A DNA stretch of 64,000 nt from DASWIG01 sp036397835 (GTDB lineage Bacteria > Acidobacteriota > Thermoanaerobaculia > Multivoradales > J023): the NCBI GenBank assembly GCA_036397835.1, contig DASWIG010000188.1, forward strand, positions 1-64,000, given 5' to 3'. The position numbers and the translations under genes are program-made. Shown here piece by piece: positions 37,354 to 49,300 of this stretch. Every line of letters begins with the position of its first letter. Position 1 is the stretch's first letter. The notes under the pieces were generated by a model, which did not search any database, was not told where the DNA came from, and saw only the letters and a program-made list of their open reading frames with translations.

Positions 37354-40300
37354 CGAAGTCCGCCTCCGCGAATTCCTCGACCAGGCGTTCGAGCTCGTCG
37401 TGGCTCAGGTCGGCTTCCGAAAACTCCGCCGGGGCGTAGGCCGACCCCCCGGCCGCGCCTTCTTCGATCAGCTCGCCGAGCGCCGCGACGCCTTCCCGCG
37501 CCAGCGACTCGATCGTGCCGCGACGAAAGAGCAGGCCGTTGTAGGTCCAATCGACGCGCAGGCGTCCGGCGAGAACGCACCCGGTCACTTCCAAGGGACG
37601 GTTGTAGAGGCCGCGTGGGCCCAACACCTGCACGCCGTCGGCAACGGCGGCAAGCCACCCGGCCGAGTCCCCGCCCGGCACGTCGAGGTTGCCGAGAAAG
37701 CCGACGAGCACGTCGGCCGGCGGCTCGGCCCGCAGGCGCGTGGCGGTCTCGGTTTGCGGACGAAGGTACCGGAGCTGGCCGTAGAGAAGGCCGTCGCCTT
37801 CGAGCGACCTGAGTCGTTGCTTGACCCGCCTTAGCGCCTCGGTCGGCGACGTGTCCGCCCCCAGCTCCATGCGCAGTGGAAAGACGTTGCCGAAAGGCCC
37901 GATCGTCGCCGTGGTGTCAGGGAGGTCGAGGAATCTGCGGGATCGGCTGCCTTCGACGTCGACACGCAGGGCCGGAGTGGCCGACCGGCGTGCCAGCACG
38001 CGCAAGACCGCGGCGAGGAGCACTTCCTCGATCTCGGCCCGCAACGTCTCCGCGACCCGGCAGAGAAGCGTGGACGTGAGCTCCGTGCTCAGGTGAGTCG
38101 AAATCGTTCGGAGCGTGACGCCTCGCGTCCGGGAGCGCCGCTCCGGATGGTCGACCAGCAGAAACGGCGTCGAGGCCTCTCGGTGCGCCGACTCGGGAAG
38201 CTCAGCCGACGGCGAATGACGGCTCACCTGTTCGGCCCAGCGCCGAAACGAGATCGGAGCCGCCCGTGGCGGGCTCGCTGGCGGAGTGTCCGGCGGACGG
38301 CAAACCCGATCGAGTTCCGCCAGCAGGACGGGCCACGAGGCGGCGTCGGCTGCCAGACGATGGACGACGAGCAGTAACCGAGAGGGGCGATCGGCCGGCG
38401 ATTTCACTCGGGCCACGCGCAGCAGAGGCCCCCTCGTCACGTCGAATCCGACCCTCGCTTGCGCCTCGATCGCCGCGAGAAGGCCGCTCCACCTCCCGTC
38501 CGGAACCGACGACACGTCGATCTCGGCAAACGGGCACCCGTTCCTCGAGGAGCTCGCGACTTGCCAGAAACCGGACACCAGCCTCTCGATGCGAAGCCTC
38601 AGAGCGTCATGACGGCGGGCAAGCTCCATCACCGCCCGCGAGATCGCCGCCGCTTCATGGGGGCGTCTCTCCTCGAGCCAAAGGGCGTGGGCGGCGCGCT
38701 CAGGCGCCGTCTGCTCCTCGAGCAGCGCCACTTGAGCGGGCGCCAGCGGCACTGGGCCGAGCGTGGTGCCTTGGTCGGCCTGGCCCTGCTCGCAGAGGCG
38801 AGCGGCGAGGGCGGCGATGGTCTGGTGCTCGAAGACGTGCCGGGTGCTGACCGTCAGGCCGGCCTCGGCGGCACGGGTGATGAAGAGGATACCCTTGATC
38901 GAGTCGCCGCCCATCTCGAAGAAGTTGTCGTGGACGCCGATCTCGTCGACGCCGAGGACCTCGGACCAGATGCGCGCCAGGGTTCGTTCCACCGCCGTCC
39001 GCGGCGCCACGGCGGTTTCCCGCCGGTCTTGGCCGAGCTGGTCGGGGGTCGGCAAGGCGCCGCGGTCCACTTTGCCGTTGGCCGATAGCGGCAGCTTCTC
39101 GAGCGGCACGAAGAGGGCGGGCACCATGTGCTCGGGCAGCTTGCGGCGCAGGAACTCCCGCACGCCGCCGATCCACGCCGCGCGGTCGACGGAACCGGAG
39201 ACGAGCGGAGCCTCCGCTTCCTCCGCAGTCTGGCCGGCCCCCGGCGCACGCACCACGAAGGTGGGCGACGGGTAGCGCACCCGCGGCGACTGCGCGGACG
39301 CAGCCACGCGGCCGCCCACGTGACTGTGGAGCAGGACGTGATCGTCGCCGAGGACCAATCGGCCGCGCAGGTCCTCGAACGCCAGGTCGCCGATCGGGCA
39401 CAGACCCAGGCCTAGACCCGACGCCTCGCTCATCAGGAGCTGGCTCATGTAGCCCGCCTCCAGCAGGCAAAAGTCCCGGGCGCTTTCGCCGTAGAGCGGC
39501 CGAATGGCGCGAAGATCGCCGATCAGGAACAGCGCGAACGCCGCCTGGTCGAAGATCGGCTGATTGTGGACGCCGTACAGGCTCCGGTCGACGCTCTCCC
39601 CCGCCTGCAGCAGGACAAGCTGATGGTCTCTGGCGTGGTGATAGTAGAGGCCGGCGGGGGCGTCTTCCACCGCGGCCGGCTTGACGTAGAGGTAGGTCTG
39701 GACCGGGTACAGATTGCCGGCGGAGGGATAGCGGTACTTCGGCAGCGGGAAATCGCCGAGCCTCACCTGGCCCAGCGCGCCCATCAGGCGGCTCAGAGCC
39801 GAGAAGGGGACGGTCTCGCCGAGGAACTCGCGATGGCTGCGGCGCGTGCCGAAACCTCGGGCCAGGGTCTCGTCGGCGTCGAGTTGGAGGAGCTGAAGGC
39901 CCTGGCGATCGTCGAGGTCCCGGCGCAAGCCCGGTTCGCTGAGCTTGAAGTCCAGGCTGCCGAGCGCGTCCAGGGGGCCCACCGGGCTGGCCGCAGGAGC
40001 CGCCGCGGACGATCCGGGCCCCGGCCCCCGCGGTCCCAGACGGGATGCGCAGGAGGCCGCGTCGGGGGCTGTGGCCGAATCCCGAGATTCGGCGAATTCG
40101 GGCACCAGGTAGGCAGCCAGTCGCTGCCGCGAACGCGTCCCGACCGCGGTCACTACGGCCGATCGGACCAGCGGGTGAGCCTCGAGAGCCGCCTCGACCT
40201 CGCCCAGCTCGATCCGATGTCCCTGGATCTTGACCTGGAGATCCTCGCGGCCCAGGAACTCGATCGTCCCGTCGGGGAGATAGCGGCCCAGGTCCCCGGT

Positions 40301-43300
40301 CCTGTAGAGGCGCTCGCCACTCCGCGGTTCGGCCACGAACCTGCTCGCCGTCGTCGGCGCGTCTCTCCAATACCCGAGCGCCAGACCGTCCCCGCCGATG
40401 TAGAGCTCCCCGGGGACCCAGACCGGACGCGTCCTGAGGTCTTGGTCGAGCACGTGGAAGCGCTGATTTCGCATCGGCCGTCCGTAGGGGATGCTCGTCC
40501 ACGACGGCGGCACCTCTCGGACCGGGTAGAGGATCGACCAGATCGACGCTTCCGTCGCTCCTCCCAGGCTCACCACTTCGGCGTTCGGACAGAGCCTGCG
40601 AATCCGATCCGGCAGATCCACCGGTATCCAATCCCCTGAGAGGAGGACCCGCCGTAGGGAAGTCAGATCGGCCCCCGGAGACCGCGAAGCCCATTCGACC
40701 AGCATCTCCATCAACGCCGGCACCGTGTTCCACACCGTCACGCCGTGGGAGGCGATCAACTCGGCCCAGCGCTCGGGGTCCCGCGCCGCCGCCGGCTCCG
40801 GCAGCACCAGCGCGCCACCGGCGGCCAGGAGGCCGAAGACGTCGTAGACCGACAGGTCGAACGACAGCGACGAGAGCCCCAGCACCCGGTCGGCGGGACC
40901 GATTCCGAAGCGCTCGTTGACGTCGTGCACGGTGTTGAGCGCGCCCCGGTGATCGATCATCACGCCTTTCGGCTTGCCGGTCGAGCCCGAGGTGAAGATG
41001 ACGTACGCCAGGTCGCGCGGCCCGCAGGCCGGCGGCGCGCCGCTTCCTTGGGCAGTCCCGGCCGCCGGATCGTCCGCGGTCACCGCGACGAGCTCGACAC
41101 CCGGCGGCCATGCCAACTCTCGGGTCAGGCCGCCTTGCGTCACCGCCACCGAAATCCGGCCGTTCTCGAGCAGGAATTGGCGACGCTCGTCGGGCACCCG
41201 GGCGTCGATCGGCAGATAGGCCGCCCCGGCCTCGAGGATTCCCAGAACCGCCACCACCTGTTCCCATCCCTTCTCCATCACCACCGCCACCAAGCGGCTC
41301 GGCCCGACGCCCAGGCCCCGCAGGCGCTCCGCCAGGCAGCGCGCGCGCCGCGCCAGCTCGCCGTAGCTCAGGCGGACGCCGTCGGCCAGGACCGCGAGGT
41401 CTTCAGGCGACCGCGCCGCTCGGAGCATAAAGGGTGTCTGCAGGAGGTGCCGCGGAGCCGGCGCCGCGGTGGCGTTGGCCTGGTCCAGGACGGCCAGTTG
41501 CTCCTCGGGCACGCGGGCCGGCCTGCGCAGGCTCCACGTCGATTCCTGGTCCGCCAAGCGCAGCAGTAGGTCGTGGAAGGCGGCGAACATCGCGTCCAAC
41601 AATCCGTCCGGGAAGAGGTCCTCGATCGCGTCCCAGTTGAAATGAAGTCCTTCGGGGCCTTCCGAGACCTGGTGATCGAGCCACACCTGGGGCGTTTGCG
41701 AGATGCCGTAGACCGAGCGGCCGTCCTGGCCCGCCGAGACCGTCTCCTCGGAAGCGCCGACCGCCGCCGGACCGCCGGTCTGCGACGGCTCCTCGCCGTG
41801 GAACAACGTGCTGGTGAAGACCACCGGCATGGTGGCGCTGGCGGTGCGGCCCCGGGCCCGTGCCCACTCCCGGAGGACGCTCACCCCGTTGAAGTAGCGG
41901 TGCTCAAGGTCGAGCCAGAGCTGCTCCTGAACCGTCCGGGCAAAGCGCTCGAACGTCTTGCCTCCTCGGGCGTCGACCTGGAGCAGGGTGAGAGAGGTGA
42001 AGTCTCCGACCACCTCGTTGACCTGGGGGTGGAGCGGCAGACGGTTGAAGGTCGTGACGTTGATCGTCATCTCGGCCGACTTGCTCCACGTCGCCAGCCC
42101 GTCGGCGAACGCCGCCAGGAGAAGACCGGAGGGCGTCAGGCCGGCGTCCGCCGCCCGCTTCTTGAGGCGCGACCACCTACCGCGTTCGAGGACGGCGCGG
42201 CGGCGGCTGAAGCGGGGCCGGGTGAGCGTCCCGGGCCGGCGGGCGAGCGGCAGCTCCGGGGCCGGCGGCAGGCTCTCGAGGCGATCGAGCCAATATCGCC
42301 GCGAGCGCTCGTAGGGCGGCGAATCCCGAAACGCGGCCTCGGCGGCGACGTAGTCGCGAAACGTCACGTCGAGAGGCGGGAGCTCGGCGTCGGGGTCCTG
42401 GTAGAGCCGCATCAACTCGCGGTAGAGGATGAGCGAGCTCCAGGCGTCGATCAGCAAGATGTCGCTGCTCACGTGCAGCCGAACGCCTTCCTCGAGCCGG
42501 GTCGCCCTGAGCTCGAAGAGAGGCCAGCGATCGGCCGGCAGGACTTGGTGCGACATGCGCTCGCGGATCGCCTCGAGCTCGGAGGCCACGACGGCAGGCG
42601 GCTCGCCTCTCAGGTCGGCGACGGCGATCCGGTAGGGAGGGACGTCCCGCAACACCCGCTGGCGACCGTCCGCCAGGACCACCGCCCGCAGCATGTCGTG
42701 GCGCTCGATCAACCGCTGCCAAGCCCCTTCGAGACGTTGGAGGTCGAGGCTTGCCGACTGGATCTCCATGTAACCGTGGGAGGCCACGTTGCCGAGCTCG
42801 AAAGCGTCGCCGCGGCCGATCCAATAGGCCTGTTGAACTTCGTTCAGACTGAAGGGCTCGAAGCGCCGCGCCCGATCCGGCTCGATCGTGGGGAGGGCGG
42901 CCGGAAGCGACGCGCTGCGTTCTTGCTCTGCGCGCATCTGATCGACGGCGGCGGCCAGGCCGGCGACCGTCGGAGCCTGGAAGAGCCGACGCAAGGGGAC
43001 GTCGACTCCGAACGTCTCGGACACCCGGTTGACGAGCTGGATCGCCGCCAGGGAGTTGCCGCCCAGGTCGAAAAGGCTTTCGTGGGCTCCGACCCGCTCA
43101 CGCCCCAGGATCTCCTGCCAGATCACGGTCAGCTCTCGCTCGACGGGAGTGGTCGGCCCGGCGTCGCGCCGGGTCTTCGGCGCGGCTTCCTCGGGCGCCG
43201 GCAATGCCCGCCGGTCGATCTTGCCGTTGGGGGTCAGCGGAAGCGTCGCGAGCGCGACGAACGTCGCCGGCACCATGTACTCGGGGAGGCGCCGCGCCAG

Positions 43301-46300
43301 GTAGCTCCGGAGGTCCGAATCCGCCGGCGCGGGCTCGTCACGCGGCACCAGGTAGGCCACCAGCCGCCGCCGGCTGCGCTCGGGGCCCATCGCGACGACG
43401 GCCGCCGAGCGCACGTCCGGGTGGCTCTCAAGAGCCGCTTCGACCTCGCCCAGCTCGATCCGATGGCCCTGGATCTTGACCTGGTGGTCCTCGCGGCCAA
43501 GAAACTCGATGGTCCCGTCAGGAAGGAACCGGCCCAGATCGCCCGTCCGGTAGAGCCGTCGTCCGCTCGGCGAAGCCACGAAGCTTCGCGCCGTCTTGGC
43601 GGCATCGCGCCAGTAGCCCCGCGCCAGGCCCACCCCTCCGATGAAGAGCTCGCCGATCACCCATACCGGGCGCGGAGCCAGGAAGGCGTCCAAGACGTGA
43701 AATTCCTGGTGGCGCATCGCTCGCCCATAGGGCACGCTGTTCCAGGACGCCTCCACCTTCCCAATCGGGTACAGGATCGACCAGATCGAGGCCTCCGTGG
43801 CGCCGCCCAAGCTCACCACCTCGGCCCGCGGGCACACCGCCCGGATCCGATCCGGCAGATCCACCGGAATCCAATCCCCCGAGAGCAACACCAATCGCAA
43901 CGAGCTCAAGTCCACGTCGTGTCGGCCGTCCGCCCACTCGATCAGCATCTCCATCAGCGCCGGGACCGTGTTCCAGACCGTGACTCGCCGCGCCGCGATC
44001 AGCTCGGCCCAATGCCCGGGATCCCGCAGCGCCGCGCCCTCCGGCAAGACCACGGCTCCGCCTGCCGACAGCAAGCCGAAGACGTCGTAGACCGAGAGGT
44101 CGAACGACAGAGACGAGAGATCGAGCACCCGGTCGCCCGGACCGATGCGAAAGCGTTCATTGACGTCGAGGACCGTGTTGAGGGCGGCACCGTGCTCGAT
44201 CATCACGCCCTTCGGCCGGCCCGTCGAGCCGGAAGTGAAGATCACGTACGCCAGCTCGCCGGAACCTCCCGGTTCGCGGCGGACAGGTTCCTGGAAGCTT
44301 GACGGATCCTGATCGCCCTCTTCCGTCACCACCAACGGCGACACGGCGGTCGGCCATTCCGGCGACTTGGCGAGCCACGGCTGCGTCACGGCGACGGACA
44401 CCTCGGCGCTGGCCATCAGCTCGGCGCGGCGGCGTCGCGGCAAGGCCGGATCGATCGGCAGGTAGGGGGCGCCGGAATCCAGGATGGCCAGCACCGCCAC
44501 GACCTGCTCCCAACCCTTGTCCATGACGACCGCGACCGGACGCTCGGCCGCCGCGCCCGCGCGGCGCAAGCGCGCGCTCAAGATTCGAGCGCGGCGCTCC
44601 AGCTCTCCGTAGCTCAGCTCCGTGAACGGCTCCATTCCGCCACGCAGTGGAGCGACCACCGCCGTCCGGTCCCGGTTCACCGCGGCCTGGGCCAGGACCG
44701 GCTCATGAAGCCTCCCGCTACCGGCGGCGTGCGGGATGGCCCCGCCATGGACACGCGCCCACGGCGCGTCGGCGGGCACCATCCGGCCGGCCAGATCCGG
44801 ACGGCTGGCTCGCCACGCGAGGTCGTCCTCCGCCAGAGATTCGAGCAGGTCCCGGTAAGCGGTCAGCATGGCGTCGAGAAGGCCCGCTGGGAACAGCTCT
44901 TCGACCGCGTCCCAGTTGAACCGCAGCGCCCCCTCCTGCTCCCAGACCTGGTGATCCAGCCACACCTGGGGCGTCTGGGAGACGCTGTAGACCGACTCGC
45001 CGGAAGCTCCCCGCCGCTCGTCCCCGGGACGGTCAGGAGTCGCCACCGCGGGCATCGTCAAGGTGCTGGTGACCACCACGGGCATCAGAGCGCCCGGGGC
45101 GCGGCCCTCGAGCCGCGCCAGCTCGCGCAGCACCCGCACCCCGCTGAAGTATCGATGATCGAGATCCTCCCAGAGCCGTGCCTGGATCGCCCGGGCCCGC
45201 TCCTCAAACCGCGCCCCCTGCCGGAGGTCCACCTCCAGCAGCGTCAGGGACGTGAAGTCCCCCACGATCGAGTCGACCTCGGGGTGAATCGGAAGCCGGT
45301 TGAAGAGCGTCAGGTTGAGGGTGAAGCGAGGATTGCGCGACCAGGTTGCCAGGACCTCGGAGAAGGCGGCCAAGATCAGGGCCGAGGACGTCAGGCCGCA
45401 GGGCGCGGCCCGTTGCTTCAAGCGCTTCCATGCCGGAGCCGCGAGGCTCGCGGAACGGCGGAGGAACCGAGGGCGCTCCACGGACTCGGGGGCCCGGGCC
45501 AGCGGGAGCTCCGGCGCCGGGGGCAGTCCGGCGAGGCGAGCCATCCAGTAGTCGCGCGAGCGCCGGTAGAGCGCGGAGCCCTCGAGCTGACGCTCGGCGA
45601 GGACGTAATCTCTGAACGACAGATCGGGAGGCTGCAGCCGGAGGGTGGGGTCGGCCGCCAGCCGGGCGTAATCGCGGGCCAGGATGCGGAAGCTCCAGGC
45701 GTCCCAGATCAGCGCGTCGCAGCTCAGGTGGACCCGTGCGCGCCCTTGCGGCAGCAGGGAGGCCTTGACCTCGAAGAGCGGCCATCGGTCGGTGGCGAGC
45801 ACTTGGTGCGACAGGGTGCTCCGCATCCGCGCGAGCTCACGCTCCCGCTCCTCGGTCCGCATCCGGCGGAGGTCGCGAACCTCGATCTCGTAGGCGGGCA
45901 CGTGCTCGAGGATCCGCTGGGTGCCGTCGGCGAGGACGACCATCCGGAGCATTTCGTGGCCCGCGACCAGGCGGTTCAGAATGCTCTCCAGGCTCGCCAT
46001 CTCGACTCCCTGGGCTTCGATCTCCAGGTAGCTGTGGGTCGCGACGTTGCCCAGCTCGAAAGCGGCCTGGCGGCCTATCCAGTAGGCCTGCTGGACATCG
46101 TTCAAGGGGAACGGCTCGAAGCGCCGCGCCGGATCGGGCTCGACCCGGGGCAGCGCCTCCGGCACCACGGGCTCGATCTCCAGGGCCTTCTCGCGCAGGA
46201 TCTCTTCGGCGAGCCCGGCGACCGTCGAGGCCTGGAAGAAGACCCTGAGTGGCAACCTCGCGTGGAAGCGCCGCTCAACCCGGTCGAGGAGCTGCGTCGC

Positions 46301-49300
46301 CAGGAGAGAGTGCCCCCCGAGCATGAAGAAATCGTCGTCGACTCCCAGCTCGTCGAGCTCCAAGACCTCTCTCCAAAGGGCGGCCATCGCCTCTTCCGTG
46401 GGGTTGCGGGGCGCCACGAGGCCGGCGGCGGTCCGCGGACGCCGCTCCTCGGCCAACGGCGTCGTTGCGATCGGACGGCGTTCGGCGATCATCGAAGCCA
46501 CCGGCAGCGTGTAGCCCGAAAACCGCTCGACGATCAGGGCGTGACGCTGTGCTGGACTGAGCAGCGGGAGCTCCATGATCGGCCTGTCCGGCTCCGACAG
46601 CGCGGCGACCACCAGAGCCTCGAGGTGCCCCAGCATTCGCTTCGTGGTGGTGGCGGCGAAGAGGTCGATCCGGTAACCCAGCTCCAGGGCGACGCGACCT
46701 TTTCGTTCCGCCGCCGCCAGGGTGAGATCGAATTTCTCCGTCCTCGCGGCGACGTCGAGAGGCTCGATACGCAGCCCTGGCACCTGCGCCTCGGCCTCCC
46801 GCAGCGGGCTGCTGGCGAAGAGGAACATGACCTGGAAAAGAGGAGAGTGGCTGAGGCTTCGTCGCGGCGAGAGCTCCTCCACCAGCCGTTCGAAGGGCAG
46901 GCTCTGGTGCGCGAAACCGTTCAGGGCCTCGCGGCGCACGTGATCGACCAGGGCCTCGAACGACGTGACTTCGGCGATGATGCTGCGCAATACCAGGGTG
47001 TTGACGAAGAAGCCGATGAGCCCCTCGAGCTCGATGCGGTCGCGGCCGCTGACCGGTGTACCGACACAGATGTCCTGCTGGCCCGTGTAACGAAGGAGAA
47101 GCGCCTTGAAAGCGCTCATCAGGGTCATGAATAGGGTCGCTCCCCGTATCCGGCTGAACTCCCGCAGCCTGTCGGACAGCGCCGTGGAGAGCACTCGGGT
47201 CGAGCTGGCGCCGCGATACCGCTGCACGGCGCCGCGCGGGAAGTCGGCGGTCAGCTCGAGCGTCGCCGGCGCACCTTCCAAGCGCTTCTTCCAGTACTCG
47301 AGATCGGCCGCGATCCCTTGGCCTGCCAGCCAACGCCGTTGCCAGTGGCCGAAGTCGAGGTACTGGATCGGCAGCTCCGGCAACGGAGAGGGACGGCCGG
47401 CCGACCGCGCCGCATAGAGGGTCATCGCCTCCCGCGTCAGAACCTCCATCGACCAGCCGTCGCTGACGATGTGGTGAAGGGTGAGGATCAGCGCGTGATC
47501 GTCGGGACTCAGCTCCAGCAGGAAGAGCCGCAGGAGAGGGCCTCGGGCTAGATCGAACGGCCTCAGCGACTGGATGGCCGCGATCCTCCTTGCTTCCGGC
47601 TCACGCGCCGCCGCGATCAGGCCGGACAGGTCCACGCGCGGCAGCGATACCCTGGCAACGGCGGAGATCTCCTGGATCGGGCGCCCCTCTCGCGAGGAGA
47701 AGACCGTGCGCAGAGTCTCGTGACGCCAAACGATCTCGGCCAGGCTGCCCGCGAGCGCCTCGACGTCGAGACCGCCGCGCATCCGCAGCGCGACCGGGAT
47801 GTTGTAGACCGCGTTGCCCGGCTCAAGCTGATCGAGGAACCACAGCCGCTGCTGTGCGAAGGAAAGAGGCTTTTCACCTTCCCGAGGGACGACCTCCATG
47901 GCCGGCAGGTCGGAGCGCCGGCCCGCCCGGTTCCCGCGATCGATCAGGCCCGCGAGCTGCGAGACCGTCGGCGAGGTGAAGACCTCCTGGAGCGACACCT
48001 CGGCGCGAAAGGCCACGCGAATCCGCGACACCAGACGAGTCACCAACAGCGAGTGGCCTCCGAGATCGAAGAAGCTGTCGTGAATGCCGACTTTGTCGAC
48101 TGCGAGCAGCTCGGCCCAGAGACCGGCCAGGATCCTCTCCGTTTCACTGGCCGGAGCCACGTGTCGGCGCCTCAGGAGCTTGCGCGCCTCCTCAAGGCTC
48201 GGCAACCGGCGGGTGTCGACCTTGCCGTTCAGAGTCAACGGCATCCGTCGCAGATGGACGAAGAGGTTGGGTATCGTGCCCTCGATCAGAAAACGCTTGA
48301 GGTGGCGGCGCAAATCCGCCTGGTCGAGCATCTGCCGGGACACGTAGTAACCGAGCATCACTTGGCGGCCCGCCCCTTCCTCGGTCACCACGACCGCGGC
48401 GTCGCGGATCTCCGGATGACGGATCAGGGCGAGACGGATCTCGTTGAGCTCCACCCGGAAGCCGTGGAACTTGACCTGGTTGTCCATCCTGCCGAGGAAA
48501 TCCACGCCGCCTTCCGGAAGCAGCCGGGCGTAATCGCCGGTGCGGTACATCCGCATGCCGCCGCGCCGGTCGAACGGGTCGCAGACGAACTGCTGCGCCG
48601 TCGTCCCCGGACGCGACAGGTAACCCTGGGCCAACCCCGGCCCGGCGAGAAACAGCTCGCCGCTCATGTTCTCCGCCACCGGCTGCAGCGCGCCGTCCAG
48701 CAGGTAGATCCGGGCCCCGGCACCAGCCCGGCCGATCGGCACGAAGGCCCGGTCGTCCTCCTCGGGCTCGAAGCGGTGGATCATGCAGCCGACGGTCGCC
48801 TCCGTCGGACCGTATTCGTTGTAGATCTCGATCTGTCCGCCGAAGCCCTCGTGGACGGACCGGGCCAGGCGGCTCGTCAGAGCCTCGCCGCCCACCACTA
48901 GGCGCCGGATTCCACATGCCTCCCGGCGATGCTCCGTGAGCAGCGCCAGGTGGCTCGGCGTCAGCTTCAGCACGCTGGGGCGCCGCTCGGAGAGAATGCG
49001 CGGGAAGGGGGACTGGCCGTCAATCCAGGGATGAACGAGGATCGCTCGGCCGGCCGCGAGCGGCGTCAGGACGGAGGTCACGGTGAGGTCGAAGGCGAGC
49101 GAAGAATGGAGGACGAAGTCGAGGTTCTCGCCGCTCAGGTAGACCTCCATTGCCCATTCGACATAGTTCGCCAGCGCGGCGTGCGAAACCGCCACTCCCT
49201 TGGGCTGACCGGTAGAGCCGGAGGTATGGATCACATAGGCGAGGTCGGCCCCGCCGAGCTCCGGCCATCCTCCGGTGGGCGAGGCGGCCAACTCCTGCTC

